A stretch of 64,000 nucleotides of DNA from Heterostelium album PN500 (lineage: Eukaryota; Evosea; Eumycetozoa; Acytosteliales; Acytosteliaceae): NCBI RefSeq assembly GCF_000004825.1, contig NW_008805065.1, positions 310,001-374,000 on the forward strand, read 5' to 3'. Below the pieces are notes generated by a model. It made no database searches. It was given only the letters and a program-made list of their open reading frames with translations, and had not been told where the DNA came from. This document shows positions 33,999 through 45,589 of the stretch, piece after piece. Made by a program: the position numbers and the translations under genes. How positions within the stretch are numbered: position 1 is the first letter of the stretch; every line of letters begins with the position of its first letter.

Positions 33999-35317
33999 GT
34001 TGCTAATATTATTCATTGGAATGTCATTAATATCTTCAATAGAGCTACCATCTAAATCATTTCGGTGTCGATATAAACCAAGAAAAACTCTTTTTCTCAA
34101 TAACATTAGTGCAATGCAAACTAAAACAAATGTTAATGCTGCTCCGAAAATTAAAAATATAGTTCCCAATGTTTGTTGTGTATCCTATAGATAGATAGTT
34201 GATCGATTATTAATATTGAATAGTGAGTGCACTATCATTTCTTCTAATATCACTTACTCTTGACATTCCAAATGTATAGGTTCCCTTTGTTAAATCACCA
34301 GCAACTATCCAAGGATCTCTATTTGCTTTTATCTTTATAATTGTATCTCTAAATATAACTGGATTGTTCTTTGTAACTGTAATATCTGTATAACTAGAAT
34401 TGGTTTAGTAATTATATCTTTTGTGATATTAACAAAAAAGTACTACCTACTTTAAGTATGATATATCTCCATATTTACAGGTTTGAGCAACTGCAGCATT
34501 ATTAATAACATAACATCCTCCACTAAATTTCTGTTTTATAACATAATTAATTAATTAATTTTGTTTAAACAAATAGAGTTTAAATTTTTCTTACCTTTTT
34601 AGGTCCTAATAAAGAATTATTTAGAGATTCACTATGATTATTATTGTTATTATTATTATTTATATTATTATTACTATTACTATTATTTGATAGTTTTGAA
34701 CCATAATCGTTTATGAGATCTACTGTTGTTGTTAAAATAAGTTGTGGTAAAAATGTTTTGGTCTACATCATTTAAAAGATTGATTTAGTAACTTAGTTAA
34801 CTATTGTTTATAAATTTCTTTAAACTTACATTAAAGCTGTACAATGAAAAAGTTAATGTTGGTACTGATGGTGAGTCATATGGAATTGAAGGTATGATCG
34901 AGGATATGTTACATAAGAAATACAATGGTTTATAGGGTAAAAGTGGGTTTTTCGATGGTAAAGGTATATATTCTGTATAGACTGAAGGAATAAAGTTATA
35001 TTTTTGTGCTTGATCTATATTTGTGCTGATAGTCACATTGACAAAGTATTGTTGTTTTGAAAATTCTTGTCTAAATCTATTATTCCACATCTAAAAGATA
35101 ATTAGCATCATTATCATAGAAAAGAAAACAAATGTGAATTATAACTTACATTTACTGCATTATTATACCTTTCTAATAATGGTACTTGAACTATTATAAT
35201 CGATGGATCTAAAAATGCAAATGCTGTGATAAAAAATGTAGGTGCTAATAATCCAAGAAAGCAACTAATTATGAAGAATGATCTCCATTGTTTAGTTGTT
35301 CTAACAAAGTTTCTCAT
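33759..35317 (-). CDS. Two-TM membrane protein with poly-Asn tail
   Basis: Six exons (35150-35317, 34830-35090, 34595-34763, 34451-34530, 34258-34393, 33759-34184), roughly 412 residues. One TM helix near the N-terminus ('FIISCFLGLLAPTFFITAF'), a lumenal or extracellular region of about 270 residues with a 'GGCYVINNAAVAQTCKYG' segment, a second TM ('IFLIFGAALTFVLVCIALML') and a cytosolic tail with a long poly-Asn run and 'FTRERPIDRSLSDG'. I do not recognise the family. The exon sum is 1 nt off a multiple of three: exon 3 opens in one frame ('TKTFLPQ') and continues in another ('LTTTVDLINDYGSKL'), with the change near 34738. A sequencing slip is the simplest reason; an unusual GTACAG donor for exon 2 is the alternative. 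Confidence 0.7.
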
Positions 35318-35566
35318 CCTAATTTGATTGTATATTTGATTATTACAGTTTTAAAAAACACAACACATAGTTCAATTTTAATAAAAACAAAAAAAAAAAG
35401 TTTGATTTGTTTTTTTTTTTTTTTCGTGGTGTTGTGAAAAAAAAAAACAGGTAAAAGAAATCGATCTTTGAATATAACGGGTAAATATTATTAAATTAAT
35501 TTTTATTTTTTTTACCCTCTACAATATGTATTATAAGAAGATAAATTAATTTTACACTGATTTTTT

Positions 35567-36282
35567 TTAAAAATGTTTCTAAAAATTTAATAAAAAAAAT
35601 AATTAATTAAAATATATTTGTGTTGTATTTTTAAAAACCAACTTACATAAAGATGAGATTTTGTAATTTTATCACGTGATTGGAAGATAAAGTAAAAAGC
35701 AAATCCAACTAATAAATGCCATATTCCATGATTAATACGAAGATAATCATTTTCGTCATCCAATCCACGAGCAAAGAAAAATGCGGCAATACCTAAAGAA
35801 CCAATTCCGTATAGGAAGTACCTATTCTTGATCCACTCTGGTATTTTCTTTTTGTAGATATGGGTGCATATTAAGAGGAACAATGACGATACGATCGGTA
35901 GAATAGTGAATGCTAGATTCCAAGGGTTTATCATTTGACAATATAATGTAAACACCAAGAATATCCAACGAAGTAGATCTACTATTTGTGGATGATTGTA
36001 TTCCATGAGGTAGAACATCATTGCTTGAAAAGCAAGGATTGTGAATATATTATCTAAACGATGCCACTTATCCGCATTTAGACCAGACAGCTCAAACCAC
36101 CATGTCTTTTCATAGATCTCACCAATGTGATACATCATCGATGATATGGCACAAGCAACACCAACTACCGCTTCATAGGCATGTCCTCTTTTAACACACA
36201 TCACACCTAAAGGAATACATGACAGATTGGTTGTAAACGCAATGACTGCTGTCATCATCTTTTCCCATGCAACGTCTGACAT
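35567..36282 (-). CDS. Multi-pass membrane protein, TMEM8/CREST-like
   Basis: The main exon 35647-36282 encodes 212 residues with about seven hydrophobic helices. A GTAAGT donor at 35646 and an acceptor at 35579 add only KHF-stop; without splicing the frame runs on to 35587 with a less hydrophobic tail. His and Asp residues sit near helix ends: 'SSMMYHIGEIYEKTWW', 'KWHRLDNIF' and 'INHGIWHLLVGFAFYF'. This pattern (S…YH, D, H…WH) is that of the CREST superfamily, which includes TMEM8/PGAP6, PAQR receptors and alkaline ceramidases, proposed lipid-modifying hydrolases. Which branch it belongs to is uncertain. Confidence 0.7.
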
Positions 36283-36409
36283 TATTATATCTCTTTTAAT
36301 AAATTAAGCAATAATAAAGAAAATGAAATGATTTTTTTTTTTTTTTTTTTGATTAGTTAAAATAAAAAAAAAAAGAGTTTTGAGTAATTTTTTAAGGTTA
36401 TATCTTAAG
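36283..36409. promoter_or_regulatory. Compact bidirectional promoter
   Basis: Only 127 bp separate the divergent starts of the TMEM8-like gene (-) and the nucleoside hydrolase (+). The interval is almost all A/T, with an 18-nt T run and a 12-nt A run. Both genes must share or overlap their promoters here. Confidence 0.6.
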
Positions 36410-37537
36410 ATGGAGTCAACAACATTAAAATATGTATGGTTGGATTGCGACCCAGGACATGATGATGCTTTTGCCATTATGGTTAGTTATTCTATTTTAA
36501 AAATAACAAAGAAAACAAGATAATTAATATATATTTAATTTAATATGATTAGATGGCTGGTCATTCAAAGTCATTAAAATTACTTGGTATTTCAACTGTA
36601 GTTGGTAATCAAACAGTCGAAAAGACAACAATAAATGCTCTAAAGGTATGTGCAATCTCTGGTTTATCAGATGTCGAAGTTGTCAAGGGTGCTGCAAATC
36701 CTTTGATGAGACCATCCATGGTATGTCCAGAGATACATGGTGACTCTGGTTTGGATTCATCAGTAGTATGGTCTGTCGATACCAAGTCACCACTTGAAAA
36801 GAATGCAATCGTTCATATGTACGATACAATAAGATCGACTTTTCTAGAGACAGGCAAGCTGACTACCATCATAGCAACTGCAGCACTCACAAATGTAGCA
36901 TTACTATTCTCTGTGTTTCCAGATGTAAAGTCCATGGTAGAGAGTGTTACACTCTTAGGTGGTGCGATGACCGTTGGTAACATGACACCCGTAGCCGAGT
37001 TTAACATCTTGGTTGATCCAGAGGCTGCCAAAATAGTGTACGATAGTGGAGTAAAGATATTCATGGTACCACTCGAAGTTAGTCACAAAGCACTTATCAC
37101 CAAACAAATATTAGAAAGAATTCAATCACTCGACAACTCTTATTTTATCACATTATCAATTGAACTATTAAAGTTCTTTACGCAACAATATATGAATCTT
37201 TTTGGTATGGAGGTATGTAAACAAAAAATTAAACAATACAATTTATTTTTACTAAACTTTTATAACATTATAATTGTAATAGAGTCCACCACTACATGAT
37301 CCATTAGCAGTTGCAGCTGTTATAAATCCAAGTATGTTCACAACTAGATTACTTCGTGTTGACATTGAATGTAAATCTGATCTTTGTGCTGGTCAAACTG
37401 TATGTGATGTTTGGAATTTCTCAAACAAACCAAAGAATGTTCATGTCGCAACCGATGTCGATTTACCTGCATTCTATGATATGTTGATCGATTCCATCGA
37501 TAAAAGTAATAAGCAAAGTTGCTTAAATAAAAAATAA
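36410..37537 (+). CDS. iunH: Inosine-uridine preferring nucleoside hydrolase
   Basis: Exons 36410-36481, 36553-37212 and 37283-37537 give 328 residues. It hydrolyses the N-glycosidic bond of nucleosides in purine/pyrimidine salvage. The defining N-terminal calcium-binding cluster 'DCDPGHDDAFAIM' is in exon 1; 'STVVGNQTVEKTTINAL', 'IIATAALTNVALLF', 'VTLLGGAMTVGNMTPVAEFN' and 'PLHDPLAVA' follow, matching the active-site order of the family. Intron 1 uses a GTTAGT donor; skipping it would remove the catalytic cluster, so the short first exon is well supported. No signal peptide, so cytosolic. Confidence 0.93.
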
Positions 37538-37589
37538 TATCATATTTTTATATTGTTTATTATAATAATTAAATACATTTATAAAAGAA

Positions 37590-38196
37590 CTATGTAAGAA
37601 CTTTTGGTGGAATTATATCTGACAAGAATTCAAGTGATTCAATCTCTTTAACTGTAGATGCTAGGTTTATGAAAATATATATATAAGTGTTTGTTTTAAA
37701 ACAGTATATAGTAAAGTGTTCACACATACCTATATCTTTATATTGTAAAATCTTTCTCTTTCCTGTTGTCTTTTTATATGATTCCCTTACTATAAAGTCT
37801 AAAAATAATTCCTAATAGTATCATAACTATTGATTAGCTATCGAGTATGTTTAAAACAAATTTATGATTGATATTTACAGTTGATTTAGTAATCAAAAGA
37901 GTAGCGTCGTTTGCAATCAGTTTAACATCTTTATCAGATTTAATGATTCTTCTAATTCTGGCTACTGGTAGGTGTGTATTGACCGATTTCTTTTTAATCT
38001 TTTTTTTACCATCTGTTGTGTTTGTTGTCGATGTTTTATTGTCTTCATCTTCATCTTCATCTTCGTCATCGTCTTCAGCACCTGTTTCCTCTTCATCTTT
38101 TTCAACATCCATTTCATCTTCTTTTTCTTCATCATGAGTATCATCAGCAAGATCTTCGTCTGCCTCGTTCATTGTCTCATCTTGTTTCTTTGTCAT
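37590..38196 (-). CDS. Histone-fold protein, CHRAC1/POLE4-like
   Basis: Exons 37879-38196, 37730-37811 and 37590-37660 give 156 residues. The first 70 residues are highly acidic (Asp/Glu/Thr), then a Lys stretch, then a histone fold: 'LPVARIRRIIKSDKDVKLI', 'DATLLITKSTELFLDFIV' (across an intron), 'GKRKILQYKDIASTV' and 'LEFLSDIIPPKVL'. The final 'FLxDIxPxKxL' matches CHRAC1 (CHRAC15) better than NC2-alpha or NF-YC. Such proteins pair with a second histone-fold subunit in chromatin-remodelling or DNA polymerase epsilon complexes. The ATG at 38196 (MTKKQDET) is preferred over an upstream ATG with a hydrophobic lead. In human CHRAC1, as I recall it, the acidic block is at the other end. Confidence 0.88.
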
Positions 38197-38998
38197 TGTC
38201 AATATATAATATAAAAAAAAAAAAGATAACAAATAATTTTTTTAAAAAACAAACTATTTTTTTTTATTATAAAAAAGGCGCATTAATTTGATCAATATTT
38301 TTTTTAGATTGAAAGCTCATTCAATAAGAGTATTTTGTTTTAACAATAACAAAAGAGTATTATCAAGGAATAACACGCTCTTTTTAAAGACATTTAGAGT
38401 TAGCAGTTAAACGTTCACAAATTAGCAACATATACCAAATCTTGGATCATTTTATATCATAAGTTTTATGTAAATCATTTCTAAGATAATTTCAATATAA
38501 CTTGATACACCCCTACCAACAAAGAGTCCTTTGTATTAAATTGTATCTCACATATGTTAGATTCAGACTAAAAGAGAAATCAACACCAAGCTATAAGATG
38601 TTCAAAGGTTTCAAAGAACTTCTTTATTAATATTTAATATTTAATTATTATTTGAAGAAACTCTGCATCAACCAACGTCAATCAGAATTAATATTTGTAG
38701 GAAAGTTGTTGGCAGTCAGACAGTAGATCCAGAAGGGATTGGAACCACCAGTACTCATTTTCGTAGAGTCAAAGGAGAGAGCACAAGAGTTGATCTTTGA
38801 TAATATCAATGCCGATGTGATACACTAGGATCGCACGTGATAAGATAGTGGAGAAGTTCCATACGGCTAGACCTGTGTGTTAACTATTATCAATTTCGAC
38901 TCTCCAAAGACTAGTTCATTAAATTTTAATTTTTTATTTATTTAAACTTCAAACATCCCATTACTTTATTAAACTTTAAATCTTAATTTATTTATTTT
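38197..38998. other. Intergenic region with a short coding relic
   Basis: 38.2-38.65 kb is ordinary AT-rich spacer, including the CHRAC1-like promoter. 38.69-38.88 kb is GC-richer and coding-like on the minus strand ('[19 protein letters not shown]', and in another frame '[19 protein letters not shown]'), but the frames change within 70 bp and there is no start or splice structure. Confidence 0.45.
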
Positions 38999-40350
38999 TT
39001 AAACTTTTATTGTTTGAATTGCCATTGATACAATATTTGTCATATTAATCTCTGGACCAAATACTTTAATTGGGATATGTAACTTGTGACCGATCTCACG
39101 CATATGTTGCAAACCTGATTGATAATTGGGACCACCTCTTCTAACAAAGATATGTAAATTGGCTTTGAGGATATCTTCATGATACTCTTTGATTGCTCTT
39201 ATGATTCCCTTAAAGGTTGCAGCTACATCTGTAAAGTTGGCAATACCACCACCAATCAAGAGAGCTCTTGGTCTTCCATCTGGATTTCTAGTGGCCAAAC
39301 TCAACATGGTCGAGGCATACTTGTGTGTGTCTTCTTCATTGGGATCACCAGAGTATTCACCATAGCTTCCTAGTTCATGTCCATATCCAAGATCGGCAAC
39401 AGTATCTGCATAGATAACGCTTGCACCACCTCCCGCGATAACCGGCCAAATCCTTCCATTCGGATTTAGAATGGTCAACTTGAGTGACGCACCAGTCTTT
39501 TCATCAATGTCATTAACAAATGTTTCCTCTGGGAACAAAGCACGACCAAATGGTTGTGGGAATTGGATTGGTTCTCCATCTACAACCCATTTACTTCCAC
39601 ACTTGAATGATGCACATTCATCCACCTCACCTCTCATATCCAATGGGAATGGTTTACCATCTTGATCCAAAGTAAATGGATTCATTTCAATGAAATGGAA
39701 TGATAATTCTAAAATTTTTAAATAAATTATTAATAAATATATCAACTTCTATTTTGATTTGTTGTTTTTTTTTTTATACCTTCAAAAATCTTATAAACAT
39801 TTCTAATAAATTGAATAATAAATTCTCTACCGGATGTATTAGAGTCAACCAATTCATGAAGGTTGGCAGCGTCAATTGGTTCACCGTATGGAATGTCGAG
39901 TGTCTTTACATGGTCCCAACACTCTTCGATTTCCATTCCACCGACATTTGAGAATGAAATGGTATTTCCGTCACGCTTGGCAACAATAGATAGATAGTAT
40001 TCAACAGTGTGTGGTACGAATGGCTCAACAATGAAATGAGTGACTGGTCCTTTCTTTCCAGAGATATCGACTTCTTTGTTCATACGCTCCTTTATGAATT
40101 GGTCGGCTTGCTCTACGTTGGCATTCAACAATACCAAGTTATTCTTTCCACGCTTTCCAAACAACATATCGGGTTTCACCACCAACTTGGTATTACCTAG
40201 CCATGGTTGAGCAGTAACCATCTCTTTCAAGTCTAATGAACCAGGATGTACCTGGACCATCTTTAAATTCAATCTCTCATTACATATATTCTGGAATTGT
40301 GTTCTCAACAATGATTTACTTGTATATTCTCTAATCTTCTTTCTTGCCAT
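38999..40350 (-). CDS. ATP-citrate lyase, subunit A (ACLA type)
   Basis: Exons 39780-40350 and 38999-39708 give 426 residues. ATP-citrate lyase makes cytosolic acetyl-CoA and oxaloacetate from citrate. The protein covers only the ATP-grasp/citrate-binding N-terminal half: '[15 protein letters not shown]', '[18 protein letters not shown]', '[17 protein letters not shown]', '[20 protein letters not shown]', '[19 protein letters not shown]', '[19 protein letters not shown]' and '[15 protein letters not shown]'. It stops where plant ACLA stops, so the CoA-binding and catalytic-His half (ACLB) must be a separate gene elsewhere. That is the split form of plants, algae and many fungi, not the fused animal form. 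The start at MARKK is chosen by homology over an ATG six codons upstream. Confidence 0.95.
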
Positions 40351-41398
40351 TATTACTACTATCAAAAAATTGTTATTACTGCAATTTAAATAAATATATT
40401 TATAAATAAATAAAAACTAAAACCAAAATATTGTTATATAATTATAAATAATAAAAAAAGAAAAAGAAAGAAAAGTAAAGTAAAGTTAATAATAATCTTT
40501 TTAAATATAAAATTTTTTTAAATTAACATTAATTTAAGAATAGTAGTTATGTTATTGGCAGTGTGGTTAAGTTATTGGTTGTAATATTCTTGTTAGTCGA
40601 CACTCAATTTAAATTCAAATTAAAATGATATTTAAATTTCATTGGGCAGATAAAATATTGCAAAACATAAAAAAAAGTTTAAATTAAAAACAAATTTAAT
40701 TTATAAATGAAATGATTAAAAAAATAACCGTTGAAAATACTGATAAGTAGTTTTTACAAAAAAGGAAATAAAGTTATTGTAATTAATTTACTTACATTTA
40801 TAAAATTGTTAAATTAATAAATAAAATATAAAGAAAACTAAAATTGAATTCACTGGAGTGATTTATAGATAATGATAAAACTAAATAAAAATCAAAAAAT
40901 AAAAATAAAAAATAATAATGTGTGTTTGATTTGTTTGTTCTAAAAAGAGAGATAGGGTTAGGAGGTTGTTTATATTAACATTTAATAAAAAACAATAAAT
41001 TTTAAAATTTAAAATTTTAAAAAAATAATAATAATAATCGTCGACAACATCATCTTCATTTTCATAAACACACTTGCTTACAACCTTTTGATTAGTCAAC
41101 AAGTTTTGAGCTACTCAACATAATATTATGTCTAATAATCAAGTCTGATAAAAAAATAACTCAAAAAATGTTCATTTGGGAACTTGACTGATGTTTTTTT
41201 TTTTTTTTCTGTAAAATCCCAACTTTAATCTTTCTCTATGTTTCCCAAGCTTGATTACTCATTGAGCACATCAATAAAAAATTAAAAAAAATTTGAAAAT
41301 TTAAAATTATCTTTGGATTTTTCATGTTTTTTTATTTATTTATTGAAATTTATACAAAACTAAAATCTGTCATTTCATTAATTTAAATGAATGATTTA
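40351..41398. other. AT-rich intergenic region
   Basis: About 1 kb containing the ACLA promoter and the 3' flank of the BORCS5-like gene. Many A and T homopolymers; a minus-strand 73-codon frame at 40881-41102 has no coding character. Nothing else seen. Confidence 0.5.
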
Positions 41399-42526
41399 TT
41401 ATGATCCTTCAATTGTTTCCGACGACAAAGATGATGATGTTGTTGCTGACTGTATCTCTGATGTAGTTGATTGAAGTAAAGCAGGAACAAATTTAGGTGG
41501 ATTATAAGTTGGAGAGTTTCTGGGTAGTGATGCATATATCAGTTCTTTAATATTCTCTCTTTCATTCTCTGGTAATGCAGATTCTATCTGCTCAATTAGA
41601 TCACCTATCCTATAAACCAATGCATTTGTTTTTATTATATTAAATTTAACTTTATCTGTCACTAAATATATATTAATAGTTTAGTTTTTAGTTTGTTAGT
41701 TGGTTGGTGTTGGTTAGTTTAATATATTAAACTATTTATTATTTACCTTCTTTAAAACCATAATTATAATGAGTTGTTTCGCTAACCCTGGTTGACATTG
41801 AATGTGTTAGTTTTTTCGATTGTTTCATCTCGACTTCTCTGATACGATTGATGATTTCCATTTGTTTCTCGACAATGTAACCTGTAGAGTTTTTAAGATA
41901 GTTTTGAATGTCGATACTGATGTTGAGTGCACCTCTGTTATCCATGTCTGCAACCGACAATGGATTACCGTTTGGTGTTATCCAAGATTCATCATTATCA
42001 TTTAGCAGCGGAAAGAACTATCAGATAGGTATACAAACAAACTTGTTAATATCATGAAAAGAAACAAATCTCTAATAATGATTATGATTGACGTTCCCAT
42101 TTCATCTTTTATTCTTTACATACATACATGTGGAGTTTTTGCTAATCTTTCCAACTCTTGTTCTGTTTCATTTGATTTCTCTACTTTTGAAAGTGTAATT
42201 ATTTCATCTTTATTATAGCTATTATTTAGTATATTTTGTTGTTGTTGTTGTATTTGATTATTATTTAAAGATGATGATGATAATGAAGAAGATGAAGATT
42301 GATTAGATTGATTAGATTGTTGTTGTTGTTGTTGTTGCTGTTGCTGTTGATGTTGTATTTCTTGTTTCGATGGTAGTTTCTCATAAGAGTAACTTGTATA
42401 TGGTATATTCTGATAGATTAGACTACTACTGGTAGAAGAAGATAATGTCGGTGGTACTAAAACATCATTAAGATCATCATGATGAACATGACTTCCACTC
42501 GATGGTTTACTATCTGTTTGACCCAT
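41399..42526 (-). CDS. BORC complex subunit 5 (myrlysin-like)
   Basis: Exons 42128-42526, 41747-42017 and 41399-41661 give 310 residues. BORCS5 anchors the BORC complex to lysosomes through N-terminal myristate and recruits Arl8/kinesin for lysosome movement. The N-terminus MGQTDSKPSSG fits a myristoylation site. A Ser/Gln-rich insert spans about 25-115. The conserved part begins 'LERLAKTPHFFPLL' (compare animal 'IPTFQPLL') and continues as coiled coil ('VEKQMEIINRIREVEMKQ', 'VYRIGDLIEQIESALPENER'), with the animal-like '...LLDRLNSMLPEGERL' position conserved. The Ser/Thr-rich tail is extra. No Arl8 gene is in the window; Arl2 is not its partner. Confidence 0.85.
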
Positions 42527-42779
42527 TAAATAAATAAGTAACTACTATATTAAATATAACTATCTATTTTATTTTAATGATCCTAAAATAAAATTGTACC
42601 TCTTCGATGCCTCACAAGCAAAAACAAAATAAAATTATTATTGGGCTTTATAATAATAACAACAATGAAAAGTTTTTAGTTTTTAAGATTATTTTTTTTT
42701 TTTTCTGGTACTAGCAAAGACTCTTTAAATTTAACGATCTTTTTAATCTAATATAGATTGAATTATTTATTATTAAAAT

Positions 42780-44978
42780 TTATGACATTTGATCATCTTC
42801 ATCTTCATCTTCATCTTCACCTTCATTATTTTGTTGTACTTGTTGTTGTTGTTGTTGTTGTTTTTTCAATGCTTGTTTCTCTTTTCTTTGCTTTATCATT
42901 TCTTTCTTCTTTTCTCTGTTTGATTGAGAGATTGTAAAGTCAGTACCAATGAATTCGTTGCAATTCTTTTTAAATTCTTGTGGAACGGTTTGATTATTCT
43001 CCTCCAAGAGTGTCACTAGATCCTGTGCCAATTGCATATTCTTTCTAGAGACAAACGAGATTGCTTCACCTTTTCTACCGTTTCTTCCAACTCTACCTAT
43101 TCTATGACAGTATTGTTCCAAATTACTTGGTAGATCGTAGTTCAACACCAAATCGAGATCATCAATATGAATACCACGACCAATAACATCGGTTGCCAAC
43201 AACAATCGCTGTTCTTTCTGTCTCTTAAAAGTTTGAATAATCTTTTCTCTTTCCATTTGATTCAACGATCCATAAATAGTTTGATGTTCAACATTTATCT
43301 TTAGCAATCTTTTACTAATAGATCTTAGATGCTATAGATAACAATATTAGTAAAATATAAATTATCAATAAAAACAAACACTACATACAGATATCTGATT
43401 AAAAAATATAATAGTTTTGTTATTTCTAGTTAAACCAGGTAATATCTTTAATAGTTTCTTTGCTTTCTTAAACTCTGTTACATAATGTAAATTCTAAAAA
43501 GAGATTCGATTAGTAAAGTGTATATTTAGAATAAACTTTAACGATAATAAATATTACTTGTTTGATATGTGATTGATTTGGTAATTGTTCAGATCCAATC
43601 TTTAATCTTATGTATGGTTGTTTCAACCAGGTGGCTTCTATTGTCTGTAAACTAGATGGGAAAGTTGCACTAAAGAAAAGAGTTTGTACGTCTGGTCTTA
43701 TCTGTGATTTGATTTGCTCTAATTGATCGATTAGACCCATCGATAGCATCTTATCGGCTTCATCTACAACCAACATTGTTACACCATTCAAGTTAAGAAC
43801 ACCCATATCTATTAAATCGACTAAACGACCCGGTGTTGCAATCAGAATATGAGGAATACCACCTTGTAACGATTGTATCTGTGGTTCTTTGGCAACACCA
43901 CCATAAATAGGTAATGAATGTATACCAAAATGTTTTCTTAATTTTGATGATATAGAATAAATCTTTATAAAGAAACAATCGATAATAATAATAATGAGTA
44001 AAAAAAATAAAAATAATAATAATAATAAATTAGTTAACTTACTTGTCTTGCTAATTCTCTTGTTGGAACTAATATAAGAATAGATGGACTGTTTGGTATG
44101 ATTGTTTCATTCTTTATTCTATCTTGACAGTGTGGAATCATTGGTAGTAAGAAACCAGCTGTTTTACCTGAGCCAGGAAGTGATATACCGAGCACATCAT
44201 GTCCAGTCAAAACACAAGGCCATGCATATTGTTGAAGTTTAGTTGGTGTCGAATGTTGTAATACGAAAAAGAATGTCTTAAAAGATTGTGGTAAACAACT
44301 ATTCTTAACACTTGTTGCAACAGGTATATTTGTACCAATAATAAATTGTTCTTCAATTATTTCATCTTTTTTCTTATTATTATTACTATTATCACTATCA
44401 CTATCACTATCACTATCTTCTTCTTCAATATTATTTCTCTTATTTGTTATAATTTGATCATCTGTATCTATTATTAACTCTTTTGTTTCTGTCAAGTTGA
44501 TTGAAGGAGCGTTGAGAAAGTATCGTTCGAAATAGAAAAGATCTTGTTTCCTGTAGATAACAGGCTCAAGATTGATTTTAATTTCAGCTTCCTTCTCATC
44601 GATGGTTGTTTCTTTACTGATTAATAATGGATCGATCTCTGCTTTCTCTTCTACTTCGTCATCATCATCATCATCATCTGATTGATCATCTTCTTTTATA
44701 AATTTCTTATTTTTATCAAACTTTTTATTATTATGATGATTATTTTTATTATTGTTTAAAAATGATTTCTTATTATTGTTAAAACTACTATTCTTATTAT
44801 TATCAAACTTATTTCCTTTTTTAAATTGATTATTTTCTTTTTGTTTTACTGATTTATTTTCATATTCATTATCATTATTATCTTTTCCTTTATAAAACTG
44901 ATTGTTTCTATCTTTATTATTATTATTATTTTTAATAAATTTATTATTTTTATTAAATGATTGATTTGGTTTAGGCAT
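42780..44978 (-). CDS. DEAD-box ATP-dependent RNA helicase
   Basis: Exons 44043-44978, 43558-43962, 43389-43493 and 42780-43331 give 665 residues; all three introns are phase 0. Residues 1-190 are Asn/Lys/Asp-rich. The helicase core shows the Q-motif region 'TPTKLQQYAWPCVL', Walker A 'SLPGSGKT', 'PTRELARQ', 'ATPGRLVDL', the DEAD box in 'LVVDEADKML', 'FFSATFPSSLQ', 'TIIFFNQIS', 'ATDVIGRGIHIDDL' and 'HRIGRVGRNGRKG'. Motif Ia-side wording (WPCVLTGHDVLGI) resembles the Dbp3/DDX5 group involved in ribosome biogenesis or RNP remodelling; the exact orthologue is not clear. The tail has Gln and Glu/Asp runs. The ATG at 44978 (MPKPNQSF) is the first true ATG. Confidence 0.92.
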
Positions 44979-45133
44979 TGTTTTTATTATTTTTAACAAA
45001 TAAACACAATCATAACAATTATTAATAGTTTGAGAATAATATTTAATTTTTTAAACTTTCGTTCGTTTTTTTGTTGAACAAATTTTTTTTAATTTTAATT
45101 TATTTTTGTTTATTAATTACATAAAGATTAAAG
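44979..45133. promoter_or_regulatory. Bidirectional promoter, DEAD helicase / small acidic protein
   Basis: 155 bp between divergent starts, A/T-rich with a 'ttcgttcgttttttt' segment near 45058. It must serve both genes. Confidence 0.55.
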
Positions 45134-45541
45134 ATGTCAGAAAGTAACAACAATAATAATAATATTTCAATTGAAGATGAACTTAAACAATATATAGAAT
45201 CATTACAATTTCCATTCCCATATAGATTTGGAATCGAGTATTATAAGTTAATGAGAGACAGTCAATTGGAATCAGCAGTTCGTCCTTTAGTTATTATTGG
45301 TGTTGATCGTACATTATCACCACAAGAGAGATCGTTGGTACCTTCAAACTATAATGGTGTTAGAATTCAAATGGAATACACTCAAATCATTGATGTAGAT
45401 GCCAGACTTCAAAGTGCAGTAGCTGCAAGATCTGCAACAGATCCAATAGACAAACTAATTGTAGAATCTGAAATGAACGAAGATGATGAAGATGAAGATG
45501 AAGATGATGAAGATTGTGAAGAAGATGAAATGGATCAATAA
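45134..45541 (+). CDS. Small acidic protein of unknown function
   Basis: Single exon, 135 residues. A short Asn run, then a compact domain ('EDELKQYIESLQFPFPYRFG', 'RPLVIIGVDRTLSPQERSLV', 'NGVRIQMEYTQIIDVDARL') and an Asp/Glu tail of about 25 residues. It reads as a folded alpha/beta domain with good codon character rather than a random frame. Family not recognised. It is divergent from the DEAD helicase and ends 48 bp before the end of the convergent ALG9 gene, so their 3' UTRs must nearly touch or overlap. Confidence 0.75.
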   Translation: MSESNNNNNNISIEDELKQYIESLQFPFPYRFGIEYYKLMRDSQLESAVRPLVIIGVDRTLSPQERSLVPSNYNGVRIQMEYTQIIDVDARLQSAVAARSATDPIDKLIVESEMNEDDEDEDEDDEDCEEDEMDQ

Positions 45542-45589
45542 ATAACTCTACTGTATTAAATATTCTTTAAATCAATATTTTATTATTAG

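Noticed and set aside
33852-34194. Plus-strand Leu/Ile-rich frames
   Set aside because: Antisense of the poly-Asn codon run of the two-TM protein gene.
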